DNA of 64,000 bases from NCBI GenBank assembly GCA_035294245.1, contig DATGLG010000055.1:1-64000 (forward strand). The letters are read 5' to 3'. The notes below the pieces were generated by a model that saw nothing but the letters and a program-made list of their open reading frames with translations, was not told the origin of the DNA and did not search any database. Positions within the stretch are counted from its first letter, which is position 1. Every line of letters begins with the position of its first letter. The position numbers and the translations under genes were made by a program. Positions 8,315 to 18,598 of this stretch are shown here, piece by piece. Source of the stretch: DATGLG01 sp035294245. GTDB lineage: Bacteria; Pseudomonadota; Alphaproteobacteria; JACZXZ01.

Positions 8315-9565
8315 ATGAGCCAGTCCAACGGGAACAGCCGCGTCGTGAAGTGGATCGACGAGCGCTTGCCGATCTTCAGCTTCATGAATCACGAGCTGCG
8401 CGAGTATCCGACCCCGAAGAATCTCAGCTACTGGTGGAATTTCGGCTCTCTCGCCGGCTTCATGCTGGTGGTGATGATCGCGACGGGCGTCATGCTCGCG
8501 ATGCAGTACACGCCGAACGCCGCCCTCGCCTTCGACAGCGTCGAGCGCATCATGCGCGACGTGAATTACGGGTGGCTTTTGCGCTACCTCCACATGAACG
8601 GCGCCTCGTTCTTCTTCATCGTCGTCTATATCCATATCTTCCGCGGCCTCTATTACGGCTCCTACAAGGCGCCGCGCGAGTTGCTGTGGTGGCTCGGCCT
8701 CGCCATCCTTCTTCTCATGATGGCCACGGCCTTCATGGGCTATGTGCTGCCCTGGGGACAGATGAGCTTCTGGGGCGCCACCGTGATTACCAATCTCTTC
8801 TCGGCCATTCCCTGGGCCGGCAAATACATCGTGCATTGGCTCTGGGGCGGCTTTGCCGTCGACAATCCGACGCTCAACCGCTTCTTCGCGCTCCACTATC
8901 TGCTGCCCTTCGTCATCCTCGGCGTCGTCTTCCTCCATCTCTGGGCGCTGCACACGACGCGGTCGAACAATCCCCTCGGCATCGACGTGAAGGGTCCGCA
9001 GGATTCGATCCCCTTCCATCCCTATTACACGGTGAAGGATTACTTCGGGATCGCCGTCTTCCTCATCATCTATCTGGCTTTCGTGTTCTTCCTGCCGAAC
9101 TTCTTCGGCGAGCCGGACAATTACATCCAGGCCAATCCCCTGGTGACCCCGCCCGAGATCGTGCCCGAGTGGTACTTCCTGCCCTTCTACGCGATCCTGC
9201 GCTCCATTCCGCAGAAGCTCATCGGCGTGATCGCGCTGTTCTCGTCGATTCTCATTCTCGCGGCCCTGCCCTGGCTCGACTTCTCGAAGGTGCGCAGCGC
9301 GCGCTTCCGCCCCGTCTTCAAGAAGTTCTTCTGGCTGATGGTGCTCGACGTGCTGGTGCTCGGCTGGGTCGGCCACAACCCGCCGGAGGGGATGTTCCTC
9401 GTCATTGGCCGGATCGCGACGGCCTATTATTTCCTGCACTGGCTCGTGATCGTGCCGCTGATCGCGCTGTTCGAGCGGCCGCGGCCGCTGCCCGCCAGCA
9501 TCAGCCAGCCGGTGCTGGGCGGCGGCATGGCCGCCGCCGGCGCCAAGTCGATGGAGAAGGCCTGA
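8315..9565 (+). CDS. petB: cytochrome b subunit of cytochrome bc1
   Basis: 416 residues, eight membrane segments. It shows the first helix-B histidine region (LRYLHMNGASFFFIVVYIHI), the Qo-site helix GYVLPWGQMSFWGATV, the second histidine pair in HYLLPF...VFLHLWALH, and the PEWY motif (IVPEWYFLPFY). The size fits fused bacterial cytochrome b rather than b6. It carries haems bL and bH and both quinone sites. It shares a base with petC (TGATG). Confidence 0.97.
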   Translation: MSQSNGNSRVVKWIDERLPIFSFMNHELREYPTPKNLSYWWNFGSLAGFMLVVMIATGVMLAMQYTPNAALAFDSVERIMRDVNYGWLLRYLHMNGASFFFIVVYIHIFRGLYYGSYKAPRELLWWLGLAILLLMMATAFMGYVLPWGQMSFWGATVITNLFSAIPWAGKYIVHWLWGGFAVDNPTLNRFFALHYLLPFVILGVVFLHLWALHTTRSNNPLGIDVKGPQDSIPFHPYYTVKDYFGIAVFLIIYLAFVFFLPNFFGEPDNYIQANPLVTPPEIVPEWYFLPFYAILRSIPQKLIGVIALFSSILILAALPWLDFSKVRSARFRPVFKKFFWLMVLDVLVLGWVGHNPPEGMFLVIGRIATAYYFLHWLVIVPLIALFERPRPLPASISQPVLGGGMAAAGAKSMEKA

Positions 9566-10326
9566 TGCGCAAGTTCCTGCTCATTGCCGCGGCGGCAGCC
9601 GGCCTCGCCAGCGCGGGCGCTGCCCAGGCTCAGGAGCCGCCCCAGGTCATCAAGCACCTGGACTGGTCCTTCTACGGCATCTTCGGCACCTTCGACAGGG
9701 CCGCGGCGCAGCGCGGGTTCCAGGTCTACAAGGACATCTGCTCCAATTGCCACTCCCTGAATCTCCTTGCCTATCGCAATCTCGAGGAGATCGGCTTAAC
9801 CGAGGCGCAGGTGAAGGCCGTCGCCGCCTCCGTGCAGGTCACCGACGGGCCGAACGACCAGGGCGAGATGTATCAGCGTCCGGGCAAGCCGTCCGATCAT
9901 TTCAAGCCGCCTTTCCCCAACGAGCAGGCTGCGCGCGCCGCCAATAACGGTGCGCTGCCGCCCGACCTCTCGCTCATCATCAAGGCGCGGGCCGGCGGCC
10001 CCGATTACGTCTATTCGATCCTGACGGGCTTCACCGAGCCGCCGGCGGGCTTCAAGCTCAATCCCGGGATGAACTACAACCTCGCCTTCCCTGGCCATCA
10101 GATCGCCATGCCGCCGCCGCTCTCGGACGGCGCTGTCACTTATGCCGACGGCACCAAGGCGACGGTGCCGCAGATGGCGCACGACGTGGTGACCTTCCTC
10201 AGCTGGGCGGCCAATCCCGAGCTCGAGATGCGCCACCGCGTCGGGGTCAAGGTCATCGTCTTCCTTGTGCTGCTCGCCGGGCTGCTTTATGCCGTGAAGC
10301 GCAAGGTCTGGGCGGAAGTCCACTAG
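9565..10326 (+). CDS. petC: cytochrome c1 of cytochrome bc1
   Basis: 253 residues: Sec signal peptide (cleavage near AQAQE, residue 23), haem-binding CSNCHS at about residue 56, the axial Met in GHQIAMPPPL, and a C-terminal membrane anchor VIVFLVLLAGLLYAVKRKVWAE. It transfers electrons from the Rieske protein to soluble or membrane cytochrome c. Last gene of petABC and followed by a strong hairpin. Confidence 0.97.
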   Translation: MRKFLLIAAAAAGLASAGAAQAQEPPQVIKHLDWSFYGIFGTFDRAAAQRGFQVYKDICSNCHSLNLLAYRNLEEIGLTEAQVKAVAASVQVTDGPNDQGEMYQRPGKPSDHFKPPFPNEQAARAANNGALPPDLSLIIKARAGGPDYVYSILTGFTEPPAGFKLNPGMNYNLAFPGHQIAMPPPLSDGAVTYADGTKATVPQMAHDVVTFLSWAANPELEMRHRVGVKVIVFLVLLAGLLYAVKRKVWAEVH

Positions 10327-10348
10327 GGTTCCACATCCGGGCGGGATG

Positions 10349-10383
10349 GGAAAGGGCCGCGCCGGGAACGGGCGGCCCTTTCC
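10349..10383 (+). terminator. intrinsic-type terminator after petABC
   Basis: A perfect 12-bp stem (GGAAAGGGCCGC at 10349-10360 pairing with GCGGCCCTTTCC at 10372-10383) with an 11-base loop, 22 bases after the petC stop. The U-rich part is inside the stem arm (CCCTTTCC) rather than a long tail. Confidence 0.7.
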
Positions 10384-10477
10384 TTGCTCCGGGCCGCTCG
10401 CTCGAAGCCGGGTCGCGGGGCCGGCACAGACCGACGATCGGGATGAGCGCGGCATGGCCGCGGAGAAGGGGGCGCGT

Positions 10478-11371
<894 letters not shown>

Positions 11372-11420
11372 GAGCCTGTCCCCGTGAGGGGATGAGAGGC
11401 CACTGGGAGGGAGAGCCGCC

Positions 11421-12272
11421 ATGGTGACGGGGATCAGCGGGATCGATCACGTGCTCGTCGGTGTGCGCGATCTCGAGGCCGCGCGGCGCGATTACGAGCG
11501 ACTTGGCTTCACGCTCACGCCCCGCGGCAGCCATATCGGCTGGGGGACGGCGAATTACTGCGTGATGTTCCCCGACGACTATGTCGAGCTCATCGGCATC
11601 GTCGACCCGAGCCAGTTCAGCAATAACCTCGACAAGTTTCTGGCGCAGCGAGAGGGGCTGATGGGCCTCGCCTTCGCGGCGTCGGATGCCGCGGCGACGG
11701 CGGCGGCACTCCGCCGCCGCAGCATCGCGGCAGACGGGCCCAAGACGCTCGAGCGGCGTCTCGAGCTCCCCGAGGGGACCGTGCTGCCGCGTTTCGATCT
11801 CCTCTTTTTCCCGGAAGGAGCGACGCCGGGGCTCAACGCCTTCGTCTGCAGCCATCTTACCCCGGAGCTGGTGCGCCGACCGGACTGGCTCCGCCACCCC
11901 AACGGCGCGCGTGGCCTCACCTCGATCACGGTCGTCGTCGACGACCCGCCGGCCCTTTTCGAATCCTACGAGAAGCTCCTCGGCCATGGCAGCGTGACGC
12001 CCACAGACGATCTCATCACCGTGCGCCTGGGGCGGCACGCGATCCTCTTCGTCGATCCGGACGAGCTCAGCGTGCTGCATCCCACCGCCGATCCCTTCGA
12101 GGGCGTCGAGCCGCCTTATCCCGCGGCCATGAACATCCGCGTCGCGGCCATCGACGAGACCGCCGCCCATCTCAAGTCGCGCGGCGTCTCATTCAGCCGC
12201 GAGGCCGACGGCACCCTCGTCGTTCCACCCGAGGCGGCACGCGGGCTGTGGCTCACCTTCTCGGTGCGCTAG
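11421..12272 (+). CDS. VOC (glyoxalase-like) family protein
   Basis: 283 residues with two vicinal-oxygen-chelate modules: the first begins GISGIDHVLVGVRDLEAARRDYERLGF, the second TSITVVVDDPPALFESYEKLLG. This matches the Glyoxalase_3 type. Candidate metal ligands include the first His (IDHV) and the Glu of YVELIG. Family members act on small oxidised or electrophilic metabolites; the substrate is not evident. It lies 49 bases after mtnP and ends 7 bases from the convergent dienelactone hydrolase. Confidence 0.8.
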   Translation: MVTGISGIDHVLVGVRDLEAARRDYERLGFTLTPRGSHIGWGTANYCVMFPDDYVELIGIVDPSQFSNNLDKFLAQREGLMGLAFAASDAAATAAALRRRSIAADGPKTLERRLELPEGTVLPRFDLLFFPEGATPGLNAFVCSHLTPELVRRPDWLRHPNGARGLTSITVVVDDPPALFESYEKLLGHGSVTPTDDLITVRLGRHAILFVDPDELSVLHPTADPFEGVEPPYPAAMNIRVAAIDETAAHLKSRGVSFSREADGTLVVPPEAARGLWLTFSVR

Positions 12273-12279
12273 CGGCGCC

Positions 12280-12948
12280 TCAGCCGATATTCTTGGCGAA
12301 GAATTCCAGGGTGCGCGTGCGCGCGAGCTTGGCGCTCTCGGCGTGATAGCTCGGCCGATGGTCGCAGCTGAAGCCATGACCGGCGGGATAGAGATGCACC
12401 GGCACCTTCGGCTGAGCCTTCTTGATGGCCTCCACGTCGCTTAGGGGTATCGAGGCGTCGGTCTCGCCGAAATGGAGGAGCACCGGCACCTTCGGCGTTT
12501 CCTCCTTGAAAGGCGCGATCTGGCCGCCGTAATAGCCGACGGCGCAGGAGATTCCCCGGAGCTGCGTGGCGGCGCGCCAGGCGACCGAGCCGCCCCAGCA
12601 ATAGCCGACGACCCCCACTTTTCCGGCGTCCGCCAGCGCGTCGATGGCCGCCTGCATATCGGCCAGCACGTTCTCCCACTTGATCTTGCTGCGCAGCGCA
12701 CGACCGCGCTCCATGTCGGCCTGCCCGTAGCCGAGATCGACGTTTCGCTCGACGCGGTCGAAGAGGGCGGGGGCCAAGGCGGCATAGCCGTCCTTCGCAA
12801 AGCCGTCGCAAAGCTCGCGGATATGCTTGTTGACGCCGAAGATCTCTTGCACAACGACGACACCGCCTTTGGGCTTTCCCGCAGGGTCGGCGCGATAGGC
12901 GGCGAATTTGTGCCCGTCGCCTGCGGTCAGTGTCAGCATGCTGCCCAT
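12280..12948 (-). CDS. dienelactone hydrolase family protein
   Basis: 222 residues, alpha/beta hydrolase of the DLH family. The Cys nucleophile is in VGYCWGGSVAW, the Asp in GETDASIPLSD, and the His in PAGHGFSCDHR. It begins with the expected KGGVVVVQEIFGVN strand. The natural substrate is probably a lactone or ester; without neighbouring ring-cleavage genes, carboxymethylenebutenolide degradation is not supported. The ATG at 12948 has a clear AGGAGG six bases upstream, which overrides a longer open frame starting at 13089. Confidence 0.88.
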   Translation of the reverse strand: MGSMLTLTAGDGHKFAAYRADPAGKPKGGVVVVQEIFGVNKHIRELCDGFAKDGYAALAPALFDRVERNVDLGYGQADMERGRALRSKIKWENVLADMQAAIDALADAGKVGVVGYCWGGSVAWRAATQLRGISCAVGYYGGQIAPFKEETPKVPVLLHFGETDASIPLSDVEAIKKAQPKVPVHLYPAGHGFSCDHRPSYHAESAKLARTRTLEFFAKNIG

Positions 12949-13121
12949 GATCGGTCCTCCTGTTGTCTTTGCTTGACGCCACCCTCTTGATCGGTCCGCA
13001 TGATAGCCGGCGCGGCGCGGCGGACCAGCGATTTCTCGCCGGAGGCGCTCAGAAACGGGATCACGCGCGGCAAGCGTCGGCGATATCATCCGCGGATGGC
13101 GGAGGACAAGGGGAAGTGACG

Positions 13122-13820
13122 ATGATCAAGCTCCTCAAATTTCCGCCGGGCCTCGGGCTGCCCGATCCGAGCCCGTTCTGCATGAAAGCCGAGCTCCTCC
13201 TCAAGATGGCGGACCTCGCTTATGAGCCGGTGATCTGCGTCAATCCTCGCAAAGGACCCAAGGGCAAGCTTCCGGCGATCGCGGATGACGGCGGGATCAT
13301 CGGTGATTCCGAATTCATCCGGCGCCATCTCGAGCGCAAATACATCGTCGACTTCGATAAGGGGCTCGGCGCGCGCGAGCGGGCCACGGCCCACGCCTTC
13401 GCGCGGATGCTGGAGGAGCGGACCTATTGGGTCGCCGTCTACGAGCGCTGGATCGACGAGCGAAACTGGCCGGTCGTCCGCGCCGCCCTCTTTGGCGGAC
13501 TCCCGCCGCCGCTGCGCTCGCTCGTGCCCTTCATCGCCCGCCGGAAGGTGCGAGACTATCTCCATGGGCAGGGTCTCGGGCGCCACACGCGCGACGAGGT
13601 CTATGCGCTGGGGGCCGCGGACATTCGCGCGGTCGCCGAAGCGCTCGGCGACAAGGCCTATTTCATGGGAAGCGCGCCGACGGGCGTCGATGCCACCATC
13701 TACGCCTTCGTCGCGGCCCTGCTGGTGCCGCCTTTCGAGTCGCCCGTGAAGGACGAGATCCGGCGTCATGCCAATCTCGTCGCCTATGCCGAGCGCATGC
13801 GCGCGCGATATTACGGGTGA
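13122..13820 (+). CDS. glutathione S-transferase-like protein (metaxin/Faxc type)
   Basis: 232 residues. The N-terminal thioredoxin-like domain reads PSPFCMKAELLLKMADLAYE, with Cys in place of the usual Ser/Tyr at the active-site position, then KGPKGKLPAI and GDSEFIRRHLE. The C-terminal helical domain ends TGVDATIYAFVAALLVPPF. The arrangement resembles bacterial homologues of metaxin/failed-axon-connection proteins. The ATG at 13122 is preceded by GGAGGACAAGGGGAAG; a GTG five bases upstream is possible. Conjugating activity is not assured. Confidence 0.78.
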   Translation: MIKLLKFPPGLGLPDPSPFCMKAELLLKMADLAYEPVICVNPRKGPKGKLPAIADDGGIIGDSEFIRRHLERKYIVDFDKGLGARERATAHAFARMLEERTYWVAVYERWIDERNWPVVRAALFGGLPPPLRSLVPFIARRKVRDYLHGQGLGRHTRDEVYALGAADIRAVAEALGDKAYFMGSAPTGVDATIYAFVAALLVPPFESPVKDEIRRHANLVAYAERMRARYYG

Positions 13821-13862
13821 TTCCCCGAGAGCCTCGCGACACTGGCGCGGCGCGCCGCCGGG

Positions 13863-14876
13863 TCAGAAGCCGGTGAGGACGACCTTGCCTTTCGCCTTTC
13901 CGCTTTCGATCAGTGCATGGGCGCGCTTGAGGTTTGCGGCGTTGATCGCCCCCATGGGCTGGGCAAGCGTCGTGCGGATGAGGCCGTCATCCACCAGGCC
14001 GGCCACCTCGCTCAGCAGCCGATGCTGCGCGATCATGTCCGGCGTTTCGAATATGGCGCGCGTGAACATCGACTCCCAATGGATCGAGACGCTCTTGCGC
14101 TTGAAGGGGAGCGCATCGAGCGACTTCGGATCGTCGATCAGCCCGAACTTGCCCTGGGGTGCCACAATCTCGACGATCTGCGCGAAATGGGGATCGGTCG
14201 CCGCGACGCTGAAGACGTAATCGATCTGCGGATGGCCGATCGCCGCGAGCTCGCCGGCGAGCGGCTTGCTGTGGTCGACGACGTGATAGGCGCCGAGATC
14301 GAGGCACCATTGCCGCGTCTCGGTGCGCGAGGCCGTCGCGATCACCGTGAGCCCCGTGAGACGGCGCGCGAGCTGGATCGCGATGGAGCCGACGCCGCCG
14401 GCACCGCCGATGATAAGGAGCGCGCCTGCCGCTGGTGGCTTGCCGATGCGAATGGCGAAGCGGTCGAACAGCATCTCCCAGGCGGTGATGGTCGTGAGGG
14501 GAAGCGCCGCCGCCTGCGCAAAATCGAGGCTCTTCGGCATGGCGCCGACGATGCGCTCATCCACAAGATGGAATTCCGAATTCGTGCCGGGGCGGGCGAT
14601 GCTGCCGGCGTACCAGACCCTGTCGCCTGCCTTGAACAGGCGGCATTCCGGGCCGGCTGCGGCGACGACTCCGGCAGCGTCCCAGCCCAGGATTCGCGGC
14701 TTGCCGTTCTCCCCGGCCGCACGCCGGCGCATTTTGGTGTCGACGGGATTGACCGAGACCGCCTCGATCTTGACCAGGAGATCGCGGCCCGTGGCGGTAG
14801 GCTTGTCGATCTCTAAGTCGAGCAAGGACTCCGCATCGTCGATCGGGAGCGACTTGTAATATCCGACGGCCTTCAT
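13863..14876 (-). CDS. zinc-type alcohol dehydrogenase family / quinone oxidoreductase-like
   Basis: 337 residues, medium-chain dehydrogenase fold. The nucleotide-binding motif is IIGGAGGVGSIAIQLARRL; the N-terminal part KIEAVSVNPVDTKMRRR lacks the catalytic-zinc Cys and the four-Cys structural zinc lobe, so it is zinc-free like quinone reductases. It probably uses NADPH to reduce quinones or enones. CGGAGGCG precedes the ATG at 14876. It follows ychF at 47 bases on the same strand. Confidence 0.85.
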   Translation of the reverse strand: MKAVGYYKSLPIDDAESLLDLEIDKPTATGRDLLVKIEAVSVNPVDTKMRRRAAGENGKPRILGWDAAGVVAAAGPECRLFKAGDRVWYAGSIARPGTNSEFHLVDERIVGAMPKSLDFAQAAALPLTTITAWEMLFDRFAIRIGKPPAAGALLIIGGAGGVGSIAIQLARRLTGLTVIATASRTETRQWCLDLGAYHVVDHSKPLAGELAAIGHPQIDYVFSVAATDPHFAQIVEIVAPQGKFGLIDDPKSLDALPFKRKSVSIHWESMFTRAIFETPDMIAQHRLLSEVAGLVDDGLIRTTLAQPMGAINAANLKRAHALIESGKAKGKVVLTGF

Positions 14877-14923
14877 GGGCGCCTCCGGTGGTCGGCAGCA
14901 AATAGGTTCCGCCGGATGCGAGG

Positions 14924-16027
14924 TCAAACGTTGAAGCGGAACAGCATGACGTCGCCATCGCGAACGACGTAGTCCCGGCCTTCCTGGCGCATGCGGCCGG
15001 CCTCCTTCGCACCCTGCTCGCCCTTGCAGGCGACGTAGTCGTCATAGGCGATCGTCTCGGCGCGGATGAAGCCGCGCTCGAAATCGGTGTGGATGACCCC
15101 GGCGGCCTGGGGTGCCGTGGCGCCGCGCGGTACTGTCCAAGCGCGCGCCTCCTTGGGCCCGGCGGTGAAGAAGGTGACGAGGCCGAGGAGCTTGTAGCCG
15201 GCGCGGATGAAGCGGTCGAGCCCGGGCTCATCGAGGCCGAGGGTGGCGAGGAACTCGCGCCGCTCCTGCGGATCCCTGAGCTGGGCAATCTCCGCCTCGA
15301 TGGCCGCGGAAATGACGACGGACTCGCTGCCGAGCGCCGTCGCGCGGGCGGCGGCCTTCGCCGCGTACGCGTTGCCCGCGGCGGCCGAGCCCTCGTCGAC
15401 ATTGAGCACGTAGAGCATTGGCTTGGCGGTAATGAGGCCGAGGCGCTGGAAGGCGGTGCGCCGCTCGGGATCGGCGGGGGTCGCGAGCCGCGCGGGCCGC
15501 CCCTCGCGCAGGTGGGCGAGCGCCGGTTCGATGAGCTCGACGAGGCCCTTCGCCTCCTTGTCTCCACCCTTGGCCTTCTTCTGCGCCGCCTCGAAGCGAC
15601 GTTCGACGGAGTCGAGATCGGCCAGCATGAGCTCGGTCTCGACCGTCTCCGCATCGCGCACGGGATCGATCGAGCCTTCGACATGGTGAACGTCCTCGCC
15701 GCCGAAGCAGCGCAGCACATGCGCGATCGCATCCACCTCGCGGATATGGGCGAGGAACTGGTTGCCGAGCCCCTCGCCCTTGCTGGCGCCGCGCACGAGC
15801 CCCGCTATATCGACGAACTCAAGCTGCGTCGGCACGATGCGCTCCGATTTGGCGAGCTTGGCAAGGACATCGAGGCGCGGATCGGGCACCACGACGCGGC
15901 CGACATTGGGCTCGATCGTGCAGAAAGGATAATTCTCGGCGGCGGCCGCCGCCGTCGCCGTCAAGGCGTTGAAGAGCGTCGACTTGCCGACATTCGGCAG
16001 GCCGACGATGCCGCAATTGAAACCCAT
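14924..16027 (-). CDS. ychF: redox-regulated ATPase/GTPase YchF
   Basis: 367 residues, the full Obg-like ATPase: P-loop GLPNVGKSTLFNALT, switch II FVDIAGLVRGASKGEGLGN, LNVDEGSAA at the base-specificity motif, a helical insertion (about 130-200), and the C-terminal TGS domain with FFTAGPKEARAWTV and GVIHTDFERGFIRAE. YchF (OLA1) binds ATP and ribosomes and modulates stress responses. It overlaps nothing but sits 1 base from pth; this pair is a widely conserved neighbour set. Confidence 0.96.
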   Translation of the reverse strand: MGFNCGIVGLPNVGKSTLFNALTATAAAAAENYPFCTIEPNVGRVVVPDPRLDVLAKLAKSERIVPTQLEFVDIAGLVRGASKGEGLGNQFLAHIREVDAIAHVLRCFGGEDVHHVEGSIDPVRDAETVETELMLADLDSVERRFEAAQKKAKGGDKEAKGLVELIEPALAHLREGRPARLATPADPERRTAFQRLGLITAKPMLYVLNVDEGSAAAGNAYAAKAAARATALGSESVVISAAIEAEIAQLRDPQERREFLATLGLDEPGLDRFIRAGYKLLGLVTFFTAGPKEARAWTVPRGATAPQAAGVIHTDFERGFIRAETIAYDDYVACKGEQGAKEAGRMRQEGRDYVVRDGDVMLFRFNV

Positions 16028-16028
16028 G

Positions 16029-16676
16029 TCAGAATCCCGGATCCTCGTTTCGATCGCCTTCGCGCGTCGACATCTCGTCGCCGCCGTCGCGCGGAGGCTT
16101 TGGCTTGGGCGGCTTCACCAGCAGCGCTACCTTGGTCGAAAAGCGGTTCTCCTCGCCGGCGGCGAGGAGCGGAAACGCTTCCGCGATGGCGCCGAGCGTC
16201 CGCTCCAGCCACGCGGCATCGTCCTTGAAGAAGTCGCCAAGGACGTAAGGGAGCACGAGCGCCTTGTCCCCGGGATGGCCGATGCCGATGCGAAGGCGCC
16301 AATAATCCGGGCCGATATGGGCGTCGATGCTGCGCAAGCCGTTATGGCCCGCGGCCCCGCCGCCCTGCTTGATCTTCACCTTGCCGGGGGCGAGGTCGAG
16401 CTCGTCGTGGAGAACCACGACATCGGGCGCCGTCAGCTTGTAGAAGCGCAGCGCCTCGCCGACCGCGCGCCCGGACTCGTTCATGAAGGTCAAGGGCTTC
16501 ATGACGAGGAGCCGCGTCTCGCCGACGCGGCCTTCGGCCACGAGGGCCTGGAAGCGGCTCTTGAACGGCGCAAAGGAATGGCGGCGGACGATCTCGTCCA
16601 CCGCCATGAAGCCCACATTGTGCCGGTTGCCGGCGTATCTCGGGCCCGGATTGCCCAGGCCCACGACAAGGCGCAT
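16029..16676 (-). CDS. pth: peptidyl-tRNA hydrolase
   Basis: 215 residues. The N-terminal GLGNPGPRYAGNRHNVGFMAVD contains the catalytic His and the substrate Asn, with MKPLTFMNESGRAV and VVLHDELDLAPGKVKIKQGG further along. It releases tRNA from peptides lost by stalled ribosomes. A charged tail (last about 30 residues, KPPKPKPPRDGGDEMSTRE) extends beyond the enzyme core. Genes rplY, pth and ychF follow each other with 15-base and 1-base gaps. Confidence 0.96.
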   Translation of the reverse strand: MRLVVGLGNPGPRYAGNRHNVGFMAVDEIVRRHSFAPFKSRFQALVAEGRVGETRLLVMKPLTFMNESGRAVGEALRFYKLTAPDVVVLHDELDLAPGKVKIKQGGGAAGHNGLRSIDAHIGPDYWRLRIGIGHPGDKALVLPYVLGDFFKDDAAWLERTLGAIAEAFPLLAAGEENRFSTKVALLVKPPKPKPPRDGGDEMSTREGDRNEDPGF

Positions 16677-16691
16677 CGCCGACCCCGCGTG

Positions 16692-17396
16692 CTACTCCTT
16701 GCCTTTGCCCTTGGCTTCCTTGCCCTTCTCGGCGCCCGCTTCGACGCCTTCCTCGGGCTTCTTCGCCGTGATCACCTCCACGGCCGCCGGCGTTTCGGTC
16801 GCGGCCGCCGCCTCGGCTTCCGCCGCCATCGTGGTGGGTGCGGCGACCGAGGCCACGGTGAAGTCGCGGGCGATGGTGGGCCTGACGCCCTCGGGCAGCC
16901 CGATCCGGCTGATATGCACGCTGTCACCGATATCGAGGCCCGTCAGGTCGACGCGGATCTCGTGGGGGATTTGCGTCGCGAAGCACACCACCTCGATTGT
17001 GTGGCGGACCACGTTGAGCACGCCGCCGCGCTTCAAGCCCGGCGATGCCGCCTCGTTCTCGAACACGACGGGGACCTCGACCGTCACCTTCGTGTTGGGA
17101 TCGACGCGCAGCAGGTCCACATGAACCGGGCGATCGGTCACGGGATGGAGCTGCACGTCCCTCACCAGCACCTGCTGGGACGCGCCGTCGAGCTTCACGT
17201 CGTAGAGATTGGTGAAGAAGCCCGGCTTGCGCAGCTCGATCATGAGTTCGCGCGGGTCGATCGAGATGTTCTCGGGGGTCTTCTTGCTGCCATAGATCAC
17301 GCCGGGCACCCGCCCGGCACGACGTGCGGCGCGGGCTGCCCCCTTACCTGCCCGCTCGCGCCGCTCGGCGTTCAATATCATCGCGTCGGCCATCAT
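16692..17396 (-). CDS. rplY: 50S ribosomal protein L25, Ctc form
   Basis: 234 residues. The L25 domain (about 1-95: RERAGKGAARAARRAGRVPG, PVTDRPVHVDLLRV) is followed by the TL5/Ctc beta domain and an Ala/Glu/Lys-rich tail (from about 190) ending EKGKEAKGKGKE. It binds 5S rRNA. Tandem ATG codons at 17396 and 17393 follow AAGGAGAGA; the second gives the better spacing. It lies 99 bases after prs, and that gap holds a GC-rich imperfect inverted repeat. Confidence 0.94.
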   Translation of the reverse strand: MMADAMILNAERRERAGKGAARAARRAGRVPGVIYGSKKTPENISIDPRELMIELRKPGFFTNLYDVKLDGASQQVLVRDVQLHPVTDRPVHVDLLRVDPNTKVTVEVPVVFENEAASPGLKRGGVLNVVRHTIEVVCFATQIPHEIRVDLTGLDIGDSVHISRIGLPEGVRPTIARDFTVASVAAPTTMAAEAEAAAATETPAAVEVITAKKPEEGVEAGAEKGKEAKGKGKE

Positions 17397-17495
17397 TCTC
17401 TCCTTTGCACAGGCGCCGCTCCCGAAGGGCGGCTCGCGCGGCGAGCGGCCTCCAGGGGTGCCGCCGCCGCAAACTCCGGAACTCGTTTCGGGGCC

Positions 17496-18467
17496 CTAGT
17501 CCGAGACGACGCCCGACAGCTTGGCAACCTCGCCTTCGCTGAATAGGCTCGACACGGAATCGCCCTTGCTGATCCGCCGGATCGCCTCGCCCAGAAGGGG
17601 GGCCACCGTGAGATGGCGGATCTTGTTCGTCGCCTTCACCTCCGCGCGCGGATGGATGCTGTCGGTGATCACCAGCATCTCGATCGGCGACGCCGCGATG
17701 CGGTTGACGGCGGCACCCGAAAGCACACCGTGGGTGCAATAGGCCGCCACCCAGGTCGCCCCGTTGTCCACCAGGGCCTGGGCGGCATTGCATAGCGTCC
17801 CGGCGGAATCAACGATATCGTCGATCAGGATGCACCGGCGGCCTCTGACGTCGCCGATGATGTTCATGACTTCGGATTCGCCCGCGCGCTCGCGGCGCTT
17901 ATCGATGATCGCAAGGTCCGCGTCAAGGGGCTTGGCGATGGCCCGGGCCCGCACCACGCCCCCCACATCGGGCGAGACGATGACCAGATCCTCGCCGTTA
18001 TAGTGGTTGCGAATGTCGTTATAGAAGACAGGGGCGGCGTAGAGGTTGTCGAGGGGGATATCGAAGAAGCCCTGGATCTGGTTGGCGTGGAGATCGAGGG
18101 TGAGCACGCGGTTGGCCCCCGCCGTGGTGATCAGATTGGCGACGAGCTTGGCCGAGATGGGGGTTCGCGGCCCGGTCTTGCGGTCCTGGCGCGCATAGCC
18201 GTAATAGGGGACGACGGCAGTGATCCGGGCGGGCGAGGCCCGCTTGAGGGCATCGAGCCAGATCAAGAGTTCCATCAGGTGGTCATTGGCCGGGTAGGAG
18301 GTGGGCTGAACGAGGAAGACGTCCTGGCCGCGCATATTCTCGAGGATTTCGACGAAGAGCTCGTTGTCCGAGAAGCGGCGCACGCTCGCATTGGTCAGGG
18401 GCACGTCGATGTAAGCGGAGATACCTTCGGCCAGAGGCCGATTGCTGGTGCCGCTGAGCAGCTTCAT
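17496..18467 (-). CDS. prs: ribose-phosphate pyrophosphokinase
   Basis: 323 residues. The ATP and PRPP regions are intact: SDNELFVEILENMRG, VPYYGYARQDRKTGPRTPIS, LDLHANQIQGFFDIP and the PRPP loop ILIDDIVDSAGTLCNAA. It makes PRPP for nucleotides, histidine and tryptophan. It is followed by rplY, pth and ychF, the usual bacterial order prs-ctc-pth-ychF. The 131-base upstream gap to the lipoprotein gene may hold its own promoter; none was clear. Confidence 0.97.
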   Translation of the reverse strand: MKLLSGTSNRPLAEGISAYIDVPLTNASVRRFSDNELFVEILENMRGQDVFLVQPTSYPANDHLMELLIWLDALKRASPARITAVVPYYGYARQDRKTGPRTPISAKLVANLITTAGANRVLTLDLHANQIQGFFDIPLDNLYAAPVFYNDIRNHYNGEDLVIVSPDVGGVVRARAIAKPLDADLAIIDKRRERAGESEVMNIIGDVRGRRCILIDDIVDSAGTLCNAAQALVDNGATWVAAYCTHGVLSGAAVNRIAASPIEMLVITDSIHPRAEVKATNKIRHLTVAPLLGEAIRRISKGDSVSSLFSEGEVAKLSGVVSD

Positions 18468-18598
18468 GTCGGCTTTCCCTTAGAGGCGCCGCATCTCCGT
18501 CCTCAGGCCCGGAAGCCCCGGCCGCGGCCGCGCTTCTATAACAATCCGCCATAAATCTGTAAACCGCGACGCCGCCGGATCTTCGCGCCGTGGCTTGG

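Noticed and set aside
8297..9439. A 380-codon minus-strand frame across petB
   Set aside because: Low-complexity Glu/His/Arg composition typical of a reverse complement of a membrane-protein gene.
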